A stretch of 64,000 bases of DNA from Streptomyces sp. NBC_00094 (GCF_026343125.1 NZ_JAPEMB010000001.1:3911501-3975500), one strand, 5' to 3'; counted from the first letter of the stretch, positions 26,119 to 34,395 are shown. Numbers and translations are program-made. Notes: generated from the sequence alone by a model not told the origin.

Positions 26119-27732
26119 ATGGGTATTCGGAGCATGCTGCGCAAGGTATTCGGCCGGGACCGCGAGGACACCCCGTCGACCTCCGTCCCGCCCCAGACGC
26201 GTGAGATCACGTCGGCGTCGACGTCCACGGACACCCCGGAGCCCCCGGAGACGGCGGCCCGCCGCGCGGCGGACGACCTGGTGGCGGCGTCGTTCGACAA
26301 CCCGCAGGTCCCGAAGGCACGGAGCGCGGAGACGGAGACGGAGACGCCGGAGACGGCTGAGGTGACTACTGCTGCCGAGGTTGTCGAGGCGCCGGAGGCT
26401 GCTGCCGCTGCGGAGGTTGCTGAGGCGCCGGAGGCCGCTGCCGCTGCAGAGGTTGCTGAGGCGCCGGAGGCCACTGAGGCCGAGGCGCCGGAGGCTGCGG
26501 CTGCGGAGGCCGAAGCGCCGGAGGCGGAGACGCCTGCCGCGGCGGAGGCCGAGGCGCCGGAGGCCGCCGCTGTCGCGGAGGCCGAGTCCGCGCCGACGGA
26601 GGCGGAGCCGGAAGCGGAAGCGGAGCCGGAAGCGACCACCGTCGTGGAGGACGCCCCCGCGTCCGAAACCGCCCCGCAGGAGCAGGACGTGGAGCCCGTG
26701 GCGGCCGCCGCCACGGACGCTCCGGAGGAGCAGGAGGTCACGGCGGAGGCCGAGACCGAGGCCCCCGAGACGGTCACCGCCCCGGCGGAGCCGGAGGCGG
26801 CCACCGTCGCGGCTGCCGAGCCGGAGGGCCAGGCCGACGAGGTCCCGGCCGACGAGGACGCCACCCCGGCCGAGGTCGAGGCCGTCGCCGAGGCCGAGGT
26901 AGAGGCCGAGGTCGAGGCCGAGGTAGAGGCCGAGGTCGTCGCCGCCGAAGCGGACAGCCCCGCCACCACCACCGAGGCGGACGCCACCACGGAGGCGGAC
27001 ATCGCCACCGAGGCGGACCCCGCCGACCACGCGGACACCGCCACCGACGCGGACACCCCCGCCGAAGGCTCCCCCGCCCTCCCCCTCGCCAAGGTGAAGG
27101 CCCTCGCCCCGCACCTCGCCGACGCCTACAAGGCCGCCGGCGCCGCGCTCAAGAAGCAGGGGCTCACCGGAGCGCGGGCCGCCGTGTACCTCGTCGTGGA
27201 CCGGTCCGGTTCGATGCGCGGGTACTTCAAGGACGGTTCCGTGCAGCGCCTCGCCGAGCAGACCGTCGCGCTCGCCGCGCACCTCGACGAGACCGCCACC
27301 GTCACGACCGTGTTCTTCTCCACGGACATCGACGGCACCGTCGACCTCGCGCCCGCCGACCTCACGCCCACCCGCGTCGAGGAGATCAACGGCACCCTGG
27401 GCCGGCTGGGCCGTACCAACTACCACCGCGCGGTGGAGGAGGTCCTCGCCCACCACGAGAAGGCCGACCCGACGCGGCCCGCCCTGGTCGTCTTCCAGAC
27501 GGACGGCGCGCCCGAGTCGAAGACGGCCGCCACGCAGGCGCTGGCCGAGGCGGCGGACCGCCCGCTGCACTGGCGCTTCGTGGCCTGGGGCGAGGAGGAC
27601 AACAAGGCCTTCGACTTCCTCCGGAAGCTCGACGGCACGCCCCGTACCGCCGCGTACTTCCCCGGCCCGGCCCCGGTCGAGTCGGCGCACCCGGCGTTCT
27701 ACCGCGGTCTCCTCGCCGACCTGGAGTTCTGA
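26119..27732 (+). CDS. VWA-domain protein (TerF-like) with long acidic Ala/Glu repeat region
   Basis: A 537-residue protein. After a basic start ([17 protein letters not shown]) comes about 290 residues of low complexity built from [13 protein letters not shown] and [10 protein letters not shown] units. The C-terminal third (from about residue 356) is a von Willebrand A domain with an intact metal site: D361-x-S-x-S365 in VVDRSGSM, T in GRTNYHRA near 433 and D462 in QTDGAP. It resembles the VWA part of TerF/TerY stress proteins. The ATG at 26119 has GAAAGGG nine bases before it. The acidic region may be a disordered or adhesive spacer. A hairpin at 27739-27779 ends the gene. Confidence 0.85.
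   Translation: MGIRSMLRKVFGRDREDTPSTSVPPQTREITSASTSTDTPEPPETAARRAADDLVAASFDNPQVPKARSAETETETPETAEVTTAAEVVEAPEAAAAAEVAEAPEAAAAAEVAEAPEATEAEAPEAAAAEAEAPEAETPAAAEAEAPEAAAVAEAESAPTEAEPEAEAEPEATTVVEDAPASETAPQEQDVEPVAAAATDAPEEQEVTAEAETEAPETVTAPAEPEAATVAAAEPEGQADEVPADEDATPAEVEAVAEAEVEAEVEAEVEAEVVAAEADSPATTTEADATTEADIATEADPADHADTATDADTPAEGSPALPLAKVKALAPHLADAYKAAGAALKKQGLTGARAAVYLVVDRSGSMRGYFKDGSVQRLAEQTVALAAHLDETATVTTVFFSTDIDGTVDLAPADLTPTRVEEINGTLGRLGRTNYHRAVEEVLAHHEKADPTRPALVVFQTDGAPESKTAATQALAEAADRPLHWRFVAWGEEDNKAFDFLRKLDGTPRTAAYFPGPAPVESAHPAFYRGLLADLEF
26340..26940. repeat. Degenerate tandem coding repeats (Ala/Glu/Pro)
   Basis: Repeating blocks of GAGGCGCCGGAGGC-like units, about 36 bp per larger unit in 26380-26480, encode the [12 protein letters not shown] repeats. 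Such runs change length by slippage. Confidence 0.75.
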
Positions 27733-27738
27733 GAGGTA

Positions 27739-27779
27739 GCGGGGGTGACGGCGACCGCCGGTGTCACCGTCACCCCCGC
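27739..27779 (+). terminator. Hairpin terminator of the VWA gene
   Basis: A 13-bp perfect stem (27739-27751 and 27767-27779) with a 15-nt loop immediately after the stop codon and before metG. Confidence 0.75.
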
Positions 27780-27850
27780 CCCGCCGCCCGACCGTGGCCC
27801 CCGGTTTAACGATGTGAGTGGATCTTCGTACGACCGTTAGGATTTCGACC

Positions 27851-29458
27851 ATGGCGGCCACTGGATCCGAGAAGCAGGGGGCGAAGGCGTTCTACGTCAC
27901 GACCCCCATTTACTACGTCAACGACGCTCCTCACCTGGGCCACGCCTATACGACCGTCGCAGGCGACGTGCTCACGCGCTGGCACCGTCAGCGCGGCGAG
28001 AAGGTGTGGTACCTCACCGGCACGGACGAGCACGGTCAGAAGATCATGCGCACGGCCGAGGCGAACGACGTCACGCCCCAGGCCTGGTGCGACAAGCTCG
28101 TCGAGGAGGCCTGGAAGCCCCTCTGGGAGCACCTGAACATCGCGAACGACGACTTCATCCGCACCACGCAGAAGCGTCACACCGACCGCGTCCAGGAGTT
28201 CGTGCAGGACCTGTTCGACAAGGACGAGATCTACAAGGGCGGGTACGAAGGCCCGTACTGCGTGGGCTGTGAGGAGTACAAGCTCCCCGGGGACCTCATC
28301 GAGGCCGAGGACGGCACGAAGCTGTGCGCCGTCCACAAGAAGCCGGTGGAGATCCTCAAGGAGGAGAACTACTTCTTCAAGCTGAGCGAGTACGGCCCGA
28401 AGCTCCTGGAGTTCTACGAGGCGAACCCGGGCTTCATCCAGCCGGAGTCGGCCCGCAACGAGGTCGTGAACTTCGTCAAGCAGGGCCTGGAGGACCTCTC
28501 CATCTCGCGCTCGACGTTCGACTGGGGCGTCCCGGTGCCGTGGGACGACAAGCACGTCATCTACGTGTGGATCGACGCGCTCCTGAACTACGCGACGGCC
28601 GTCGGCTACAACGAGAACCCGGCGAAGTTCGACGAGACCTTCCCGGCGAACGTGCACCTCATCGGCAAGGACATCCTGCGCTTCCACGCGGTGATCTGGC
28701 CCGCGATGCTGATGGCGCAGGGCCTGCCGGTACCGGGGCGCGTGGCCGCCAACGGCTGGCTGATGGTCGGCGGCGAGAAGATGTCGAAGTCGAACCTGAC
28801 GGGCATCAAGCCGCAGGACCTGACCTCGCACTTCGGCGTGGACGCGTACCGCTGGTACTTCCTGCGGGCGATCGCGTTCGGCCAGGACGGTTCGTTCTCG
28901 TGGGAGGACTTCTCCGCCCGCTACACGAGCGAGCTGGCGAACGACTACGGCAACCTCGCCTCGCGCGTGGCGGCGATGGTCGGCAAGTACTTCGGCGGCG
29001 CCCTGCCGGCGTCGGCGGCCGACGGTGACGCGGAGAAGGCGATCCAGGACGGCCTGGCCAAGGCGGTCGCGACCGCCGACCTGAAGATCGGCGAGGAGCT
29101 GGACTTCCAGGGCGGCATCCTGGCGATCTTCGACTTCGTGAAGCAGGTCAACGGCTACATCACGGAGCAGGAGCCGTGGAAGGTCGCGAAGGACGAGTCG
29201 CCGGAGGGCCAGGCCCGCCTGGCGACGATCCTCTACACGGCCGCCGAGTCGCTCCGCGCGGTCGCGGTGCTGCTCAACTCGGTCATGCCGGAGACCTCGC
29301 AGGCCCTCTGGGACTCCCTGGGCGCCGAGGTGTCCCTGGGCGCCCTGGCCGCGCAGCCGGTCCAGGACGCCGCCACGTGGGGACAGCTCCCGGCGGGCGC
29401 GACGGTGACGAAGGGCGCGGTGCTGTTCCCGCGCCTGGAGGAGCCGAAGAAGGACTGA
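27851..29458 (+). CDS. metG: Methionyl-tRNA synthetase
   Basis: A complete 535-residue class I synthetase that charges initiator and elongator tRNA-Met. The HIGH-type motif is HLGHAYTT (about residue 22), the zinc knob CVGCEEYKL...CAVHKKP follows, and KMSKS lies in GGEKMSKSNL. The anticodon-binding helical domain fills the C-terminal 150 residues. The ATG at 27851 is only 8 nt after a TAGGAT that could be either a -10 box (nearly leaderless mRNA) or a weak ribosome site. The last 466 bp (28993-29458) are repeated at 33911-34376 beyond the toxin locus. Compared with that copy this one reads D, P, Q, S, V and V where the other reads G, E, K, P, I and A. Confidence 0.97.
   Translation: MAATGSEKQGAKAFYVTTPIYYVNDAPHLGHAYTTVAGDVLTRWHRQRGEKVWYLTGTDEHGQKIMRTAEANDVTPQAWCDKLVEEAWKPLWEHLNIANDDFIRTTQKRHTDRVQEFVQDLFDKDEIYKGGYEGPYCVGCEEYKLPGDLIEAEDGTKLCAVHKKPVEILKEENYFFKLSEYGPKLLEFYEANPGFIQPESARNEVVNFVKQGLEDLSISRSTFDWGVPVPWDDKHVIYVWIDALLNYATAVGYNENPAKFDETFPANVHLIGKDILRFHAVIWPAMLMAQGLPVPGRVAANGWLMVGGEKMSKSNLTGIKPQDLTSHFGVDAYRWYFLRAIAFGQDGSFSWEDFSARYTSELANDYGNLASRVAAMVGKYFGGALPASAADGDAEKAIQDGLAKAVATADLKIGEELDFQGGILAIFDFVKQVNGYITEQEPWKVAKDESPEGQARLATILYTAAESLRAVAVLLNSVMPETSQALWDSLGAEVSLGALAAQPVQDAATWGQLPAGATVTKGAVLFPRLEEPKKD
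28993..29458. repeat. metG 3'-end direct repeat, copy 1
   Basis: 466 bp that recur at 33911-34376 with no gaps and 16 mismatches. The first 200 bp are identical; all differences lie in the last 266 bp. Homology starts abruptly at 28993 and ends at the metG stop codon. Confidence 0.97.
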
Positions 29459-29482
29459 CACCGGTCCCTCTCCCGTACGCAC

Positions 29483-29527
29483 ACGGCCGGTGGCCGCCGT
29501 CCCTCCTGGGAGGCGGCCACCGGCCGT
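29483..29527 (+). terminator. Terminator after metG copy 1
   Basis: A perfect 16-bp stem (29483-29498 and 29512-29527) with a 13-nt loop and a short T-run. It differs in sequence from the terminator behind metG copy 2. Confidence 0.85.
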
Positions 29528-29563
29528 TTCGACCCACCACGCCCGGCTGCGAGCTCGTCGGCG

Positions 29564-30226
29564 TCAGCTGTCGGCGCCCGACAGTTCCGTGGCGGCCGAC
29601 TGGAGCCAGGCACCGTACGAATGAGGGGCCGGCGGTGCCACCTCCATGCCGAGTTCGGCGGCGGCCAGGGCGTAATCGGACTCGTCGAGAGGGAGGGCGA
29701 GGAGTTCGTTCAGCTCGCCGCAGAGCCGGGCGACCAGCTGGGGGTCGGTGGTGGCGCGGTAGTCGGCGAGCGCGGCGGCGTGGTCGGCGAACTCGTCCAC
29801 GATGTCCTGGGAGAACCAGCCGCCCAGCAGCTGCGCCGTCTCCGGGAAGCGGGCGTGCCACTCCCAGTGGGTCCGCGGGGACGAGGGCGGGGGGACTTCG
29901 CCGCCCTCGACGCTCTGCTTGAGGTGGTCGGCGAGGACCAGAAGCCAGTCCTGGATCGCGGACTCCGGTATTCCGGTGTCGGGGACGGCGTAGAACTCGC
30001 CCATGCTCAGGCGCAGCCGGCCCGGGGGGTTGCGGCTGTACTCGCGCAACTGGCGCTCCGCCTCGGAGATGGCCCACGAGCGGGTGTGCCAGGTGTGGCG
30101 GAGGTAGGCCTCCAGGGCAGCGCTGCGCTTCTCCGGAGTGTCGTCGGCCGGCTGCCCGAGGTACGCGCGCATCACCTGGTCGAGCTCGCCGTAGCGGTGG
30201 TCGTGCTCAAGGGGCTTCATGGACAC
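29564..30226 (-). CDS. Putative CDI-type immunity protein (CdiI_2-like)
   Basis: A 220-residue soluble protein. Its C-terminal half reads FPETAQLLGGWFSQDIVDEFADH, then CGELNELLALPLDESDYALAAAELG and SYGAWLQSAATEL. The order LLGxxFxQD...ELxxLL...E...LG...WL is that of CdiI_2 immunity proteins, which neutralise contact-dependent toxins. The N-terminal 100 residues are of unknown type. It is the last gene of the minus-strand toxin locus and directly follows the orphan RNase A-like gene by 12 bp, so it may protect against that or a related toxin. Assignment rests on pattern memory. Confidence 0.7.
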   Translation of the reverse strand: MSMKPLEHDHRYGELDQVMRAYLGQPADDTPEKRSAALEAYLRHTWHTRSWAISEAERQLREYSRNPPGRLRLSMGEFYAVPDTGIPESAIQDWLLVLADHLKQSVEGGEVPPPSSPRTHWEWHARFPETAQLLGGWFSQDIVDEFADHAAALADYRATTDPQLVARLCGELNELLALPLDESDYALAAAELGMEVAPPAPHSYGAWLQSAATELSGADS

Positions 30227-30238
30227 GGTCGTGAGCCT

Positions 30239-30538
30239 CTACAGAGAGAACGGGAGGGTGGTCTGGACGACGAACCCGTGCGGGCTCGCCGGCTCCCGGC
30301 GCAGCACGACGCGGGCCGCCCGGACGTCCACCGGCTGCAGCCCGGCCAGCGCCATCGCTTCCAGGAGCACCCGCCCTACGGGCTCCGCACGGGACGGCCA
30401 GGCGGCCTCGATGGTGAGCCGGGCGCGGGTGCCCTGAGCGAGCCAGCGGTGGATGACCTGCTCGTTGGCGGTCACGACCTGCTGGGTGGCCCACTGGGCG
30501 GTCTCCCGGTCGGGGTAGGTGGCGGAACGGGTCAGCAT
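30239..30538 (-). CDS. Orphan RNase A-like (CdiA-CT type) toxin fragment
   Basis: A 99-residue protein that corresponds to the C-terminal part of bacterial RNase A-like toxin domains: ATYPDRETAQWATQQVV, then NEQVIHRWLAQGTRARLTIE, PVGRVLLEA, VVLRREP and the final FVVQTTLPF. It lacks the preceding GHxxxxHVG segment that carries the proposed catalytic His and Arg, so it is probably inactive alone, like the displaced toxin ends of CDI and Rhs loci. No good ribosome site was seen. It lies between a putative immunity gene and a CdiI_2-like gene. Confidence 0.68.
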   Translation of the reverse strand: MLTRSATYPDRETAQWATQQVVTANEQVIHRWLAQGTRARLTIEAAWPSRAEPVGRVLLEAMALAGLQPVDVRAARVVLRREPASPHGFVVQTTLPFSL

Positions 30539-30600
30539 GAGGGCATTCTCTCGCGGTCGGTCGGCACGGTCGGTCCGGAGTTCCGTACGGTTCCGTACGG

Positions 30601-31170
30601 TCAGTAGTCGGCGAAGGTCCAGAACACGCCGACCTCGGCCTCGGAGAGGACCACGAGCCCGATGTCCTCGGAGTACACGGACATCTGCGTCCAGCCCCGG
30701 CTGCTGGAGAAGTAGTCAGGGGTCCTGTTGTCACGCGCCTCGGTGACGTTGGTGAGGCAGACGGGCGAGGCGCCGAAGCGGGCGAGCACGGTACGCGCCC
30801 GCTCCATGAGCCCGTCGAGACGCTCCGGGCGGTCCTTCAGGACCTTCGGCAGCATGCAGCCGTCGTCAGTCATGGCGACGAGCTGCTGGGCGGCGGACTC
30901 CGGGGCGATCTCGTAGAGACGTCCTCCGAGCTTCTCCAGGTCCGGCGGCTGGAACGGGTGGGCCGGCTCGTCCGCCCCGGGCGAGCCCACCCACTCGTCC
31001 AGGACCGCCCAGCCCCGGGGATCGGCCACCGACCGGTTCATGACGGCCAGGACGTCGAGGCGCCAGTCCTCGTGGCGGCGCGGGCCGGTGGCCATGTAGG
31101 CGAAGGAATCCTCGTGCAGGTACCGGAGGGCACCTTCCCAGTCCGTCTGTTCCACGTGCTCGGGCGTCAT
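30601..31170 (-). CDS. Hypothetical protein, putative immunity to the RNase A-like toxin
   Basis: A 189-residue acidic, soluble protein with no recognised family. It ends SVYSEDIGLVVLSEAEVGVFWTFADY and has no membrane segment. Its ATG is 14 bp after the stop of the large toxin gene, in the position where immunity genes stand in polymorphic toxin loci, and that position is the only basis for the proposal. Confidence 0.62.
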   Translation of the reverse strand: MTPEHVEQTDWEGALRYLHEDSFAYMATGPRRHEDWRLDVLAVMNRSVADPRGWAVLDEWVGSPGADEPAHPFQPPDLEKLGGRLYEIAPESAAQQLVAMTDDGCMLPKVLKDRPERLDGLMERARTVLARFGASPVCLTNVTEARDNRTPDYFSSSRGWTQMSVYSEDIGLVVLSEAEVGVFWTFADY

Positions 31171-31184
31171 GTGCGGGGGCCTTT

Positions 31185-32978
31185 CTACGGAGCCGGCATG
31201 GAGGTGAGGACAGTGAACTCCGGATCAAGACCGGGCGTGTACTTGATCCTGGTCTCGACGAACTTCACCTGCTCCACCGTGGCGTTCATGCCGTTGTTCT
31301 GATAACCACGGCCCGGAATGGGCGGCACGTTGTCGTCCTTCTTGGACACGCTCGTCCCGCTGTACCCGTCGTTGGGTGCCTTCGACCGGAAGAGCTCCGT
31401 CGCGCCGGGGTCCGGGGGCGGCGGTCCCTTCAGCCACGCCTTGATCGCGGCCGAGTTGTCGTTGATGGTGTGCTGGGTGAGCTCCTGCGCCCGGTCGTAC
31501 GTCGGGAACGAAGACGACCCGCTGATCCTGGGATTCCCGTAGGGCCAGGTGGGCGTGGTGTGACCGGGATTGTTCTGCTGGTCCCGCAGCCGCTGTTTCA
31601 GCTGCTCGTCCGTCTTGCCGACATGCTTGTCGAGCGTGTGACCGTTGTTCAGCCACTCGTTGCTCGCCAGATCCAACGTGTAGTTCCCGTTGGCGTCTTC
31701 CTTGATCCAGCGCTGAGGGTCCTTGAACTCGTCGAGCGCCCGCGCGCCGAAACCGTGCGCCCGGGCCACCCCGGCCTCGAACTTCGGTGCGCTGAGGTAC
31801 GCCTCGTCCAGCGCCGGCATCATCACGTCGAACCGGGCGGTGAGTGCGTTCAGCGTCGACTGGTACTTCCCGACGATGCGGTTGATGTCCGCGGTGTCGA
31901 GTTTGAGGACGATCTGGATGTCGAACTCGGCCAGCGCGCCCACACCCTTGGCGGCGCCCTTGCCGATGGTCTTGAAGAAGCCGCCGACGTCCTTCATGCC
32001 GACGCCGTCCTTGAGGTTCAGGTCCTTGTCGACGACGTCGAGGACCTCCTTCGCCGACTCCCTGACGGCCTCCACGAACTCGTCCCAGATGTCGCCGTTC
32101 AGCTCCACTGCGGCCTCGGCGTACTCCCGCAGGATGTCGCTGATCTTCTTCGCGGTGTCGAAGAGGACCGTCATCACCGGCTGACTGCCGGTCGGCGGCC
32201 CGTGCCCGTTGTTGCCGCCCTTCTGTGCCCACTGATAGCCCTCCCGGGAGTGTCCCCAGGCCGTGGCGCCCCACACCGCGCTGCAGAACACCTTCATGGC
32301 GTCCTGCCACTCCGTCTGCTGCGGGTTGGTGATGGTGGAGACCTCGCCCGTCAGCGTGCCCGACACCACGCTCAGACAGATCGTCGTGTCCGACCAGCAC
32401 TGCGAGAGCGAGTTGAGGTAATGCTGCTGCGGGTACGGGTAGACGTCGGCCAGCTTCCCGATCCGGAGTGCCTTCTTGAGGAGCGGTTGCAGGACGGTCC
32501 GTACGACCGGGGGTATGAGTTCGAGCAGCCTCCGGATGAAGTCGTCGCCACCGTCGTCGTCGCCCCACTTGAGGTCGGGGATCTGCCCGTAGTCCGGTTG
32601 CTTGTCGACGACCGAGGGCACCGGCATCTGCTGGGCGGACTGGCCGGGCTTGGGGTGCGCGGCGGCGTCCGCTTTCGCGTACGCGTTGGCCGTCTCCGTG
32701 AAGCCGACGGCGACGCCGCCGACGCTGAGGACGCTCTTCGCCCAGACGTCCAGCCAGCGGTTGCCGACCTTCATGTACGCCTGGGAGAACTCGCGGGCGT
32801 CCGTGCCGGCCCCACCGGCGTCCGGGTACTTCCGCAGCCCATCAAGGAGTTTGTTCGCACCGGAGTTCAGCGCCGACTGCTGGCTCGCCACCCGGCCCGA
32901 GACCCGCCACAGGTCGCTGGGCTTGACGTCGATGGTGCCGCCGCCGCCCGGCGGCTGCGCGGGGGTCGGCCCGGCCAT
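31185..32978 (-). CDS. WXG-type secreted polymorphic toxin with C-terminal RNase A-like domain
   Basis: A 597-residue protein without a signal peptide. The N-terminal 110 residues are helical and WXG/LXG-like (NRWLDVWAKSVLSVGG near residue 75), as expected for type VII (ESX) substrates. A long helical middle follows. The last 152 residues start GHTLDKHVGKTDEQLKQRL (His447, His452, Arg463) and continue FPTYDRAQELTQHTINDNSAAIKAWLKG to FVETRIKYTPG and FTVLTSMP, the bacterial RNase A-like fold first described in a Yersinia CDI toxin. In that family His and Arg of this first segment are catalytic. The ATG overlaps the WXG100-like gene stop by one base. Predicted to cleave RNA in competitor cells or act intracellularly. 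Confidence 0.8.
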   Translation of the reverse strand: MAGPTPAQPPGGGGTIDVKPSDLWRVSGRVASQQSALNSGANKLLDGLRKYPDAGGAGTDAREFSQAYMKVGNRWLDVWAKSVLSVGGVAVGFTETANAYAKADAAAHPKPGQSAQQMPVPSVVDKQPDYGQIPDLKWGDDDGGDDFIRRLLELIPPVVRTVLQPLLKKALRIGKLADVYPYPQQHYLNSLSQCWSDTTICLSVVSGTLTGEVSTITNPQQTEWQDAMKVFCSAVWGATAWGHSREGYQWAQKGGNNGHGPPTGSQPVMTVLFDTAKKISDILREYAEAAVELNGDIWDEFVEAVRESAKEVLDVVDKDLNLKDGVGMKDVGGFFKTIGKGAAKGVGALAEFDIQIVLKLDTADINRIVGKYQSTLNALTARFDVMMPALDEAYLSAPKFEAGVARAHGFGARALDEFKDPQRWIKEDANGNYTLDLASNEWLNNGHTLDKHVGKTDEQLKQRLRDQQNNPGHTTPTWPYGNPRISGSSSFPTYDRAQELTQHTINDNSAAIKAWLKGPPPPDPGATELFRSKAPNDGYSGTSVSKKDDNVPPIPGRGYQNNGMNATVEQVKFVETRIKYTPGLDPEFTVLTSMPAP

Positions 32979-33280
32979 CAGGCGCCACCCCAGCCCTGAA
33001 GCACGGAGCGGTGCGCCGCGTCGTAGTTCAGGTGGCCTTTGACGACCACCTCGTGCAGCCACGCCTGGGCGGCCTTCAGGTCCCGCGCCGAGCGGTCCCA
33101 CTTGTCGAGCTCGTCGATGAACGCCTCGCGGGCCTCCCCATCCCAGCTCAACACGGCTTTCTCCGTACGGGTGTAAAGGCTGTCGAGCTTCTCGTTCAGG
33201 ATGCGAAGGACGTCCTCCAGCTCTCCCGACAGTCGTCGGAGCGTGGCGAAGTCGACGGTGATGCGCTCGTCTTCAGACAT
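32978..33280 (-). CDS. WXG100-like protein (WDG variant)
   Basis: A 100-residue, two-helix protein. The turn between the helices is SWDGEAREAFIDEL, a WXG variant, and the flanking helices (RLSGELEDVLRILNEKLDSLY, KAAQAWLHEVVV) are amphipathic. It probably pairs with the next upstream WXG100-like protein or with the N-terminus of the toxin for export by an ESX system encoded elsewhere. It ends in TGATG with the toxin start. Confidence 0.82.
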   Translation of the reverse strand: MSEDERITVDFATLRRLSGELEDVLRILNEKLDSLYTRTEKAVLSWDGEAREAFIDELDKWDRSARDLKAAQAWLHEVVVKGHLNYDAAHRSVLQGWGGA

Positions 33281-33300
33281 CGTGCTGCTGCCCCCCGTGG

Positions 33301-33708
33301 TCAGATGTCCAGAATGCGGCTCTGCGGCCGCGACGGTACCGAATCGGGAACGGGGGCGGGGTCGGGCGATCCCCAGGCCCGGGCCGTCGCCGGCACGTCC
33401 GTACCTTCCTGCAGCTTCCTGATCCGGCCAAGAGTGTCCAACTCCTGCTGCGTGAAGCCGTCACGGCTGAGCCGAGTGGCCTCCTCCAGCAGGATCATGA
33501 CGTTCCGGATCCGCACGGCGTCCTCCGCGACCTCCTGGTGCAGACTGCGGTACGCCTTCGCCGTCGGCCCCTGCCAACCCGCGGCGATGCTGTCCACGAT
33601 GGCGTCCATCCGCCGTGTCTGCTGCTCCAGGTACCCCTGCATCGCGTCGAGGTCGCCGGCGAGCTTCGTCAGCTCACCCTCCGACACATCGAGATCGGCG
33701 TTCTGCAT
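33301..33708 (-). CDS. WXG100-family type VII secretion target with C-terminal tail
   Basis: A 135-residue protein. The first 85 residues are a WXG100 helical hairpin with GWQGPTAKAY as the turn, and the helices before and after it have the 100-residue family pattern. The tail from about residue 95 (RKLQEGTDVPATARAWGS and on) is Pro-rich and disordered. It is the first gene of the minus-strand toxin operon, 202 bp from the metG repeat, so the operon promoter should lie in 33709-33910. Confidence 0.82.
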   Translation of the reverse strand: MQNADLDVSEGELTKLAGDLDAMQGYLEQQTRRMDAIVDSIAAGWQGPTAKAYRSLHQEVAEDAVRIRNVMILLEEATRLSRDGFTQQELDTLGRIRKLQEGTDVPATARAWGSPDPAPVPDSVPSRPQSRILDI

Positions 33709-33890
33709 CCCGGACCCCCGCCCGTCGTCACGTACTTCCGTTCACGCGTTCACTCGAGCGTACTCACGAACTCCGGTGCCCTCGCCGGGAGGACGGCTCA
33801 GCGGCCCGTCGCACACCTCACGAAGCCCGCCCGCGCGGCGGGTGAGCGCGAGCGCGGGCCCGCGCGGTCTCCTCCGCGAGGAGATCCGCC
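33709..33890. other. Intergenic segment with the presumed toxin-operon promoter
   Basis: No gene was seen here. It lies between the first WXG100-like gene and the metG repeat. GC-rich sequence contains two GTTC/GAAC half sites around 33750-33775; I could not identify a convincing -10/-35 pair. Confidence 0.4.
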
Positions 33891-34376
33891 TTGCCGACGG
33901 AGTGGACGTCCGGCGGCGCCCTGCCGGCGTCGGCGGCCGACGGTGACGCGGAGAAGGCGATCCAGGACGGCCTGGCCAAGGCGGTCGCGACCGCCGACCT
34001 GAAGATCGGCGAGGAGCTGGACTTCCAGGGCGGCATCCTGGCGATCTTCGACTTCGTGAAGCAGGTCAACGGCTACATCACGGAGCAGGAGCCGTGGAAG
34101 GTCGCGAAGGGCGAGTCCGAGGAGGGCAAGGCCCGCCTCGCGACCATCCTCTACACAGCCGCCGAGTCGCTCCGCGCGGTCGCCGTCCTCCTCAACCCGA
34201 TCATGCCCGAGACCTCGCAGGCCCTCTGGGACTCCCTGGGCGCCGAGGCGTCCCTGGGCGCCCTGGCCGCGCAGCCGGTCCAGGACGCCGCCACGTGGGG
34301 ACAGCTCCCCGCGGGCGCGACGGTGACGAAGGGCGCGGTGCTGTTCCCGCGCCTGGAGGAGCCGAAGAAGGACTGA
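33891..34376 (+). pseudogene. metG': Truncated second metG copy (C-terminal domain only)
   Basis: A 3' fragment of metG: 155 codons equal to residues about 381-535 of the intact protein, covering the anticodon-binding helical domain. No catalytic motif is present. The frame is open and a TTG at 33891 with an AGGAG eight bases upstream could start a 161-residue product, so expression cannot be ruled out. Six amino acids differ from copy 1 (G, E, K, P, I, A here); most changes are silent. The NPIMPE and EASLG spelling here is the usual one for Streptomyces MetRS, so this copy may be the original 3' end. Confidence 0.85.
33911..34376. repeat. metG 3'-end direct repeat, copy 2
   Basis: Matches 28993-29458 with a fixed offset of 4918 bp. 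Together they flank the 4.45-kb toxin locus as direct repeats. Confidence 0.97.
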
Positions 34377-34395
34377 CGTCCCCTGTCGTACGGCG

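Noticed and set aside
27733-27850. T-box leader before metG
   Set aside because: The 118-bp gap holds only a terminator for the previous gene; no T-box sequence or antiterminator is seen.
27815-27851. Leaderless metG transcript
   Set aside because: TAGGAT may be a -10 box or a ribosome-binding site; no matching -35 element was found, so it is left undecided.
30239-30538. Orphan RNase A-like gene as a frameshifted end of the large toxin
   Set aside because: The large toxin already has its own complete C-terminus, and a 189-residue gene separates them, so the small protein is a separate or displaced module.
29459-33910. Integrase or attachment site for the toxin island
   Set aside because: No recombinase gene is present between the metG repeats; the 466-bp homology itself is the only recombination signature.
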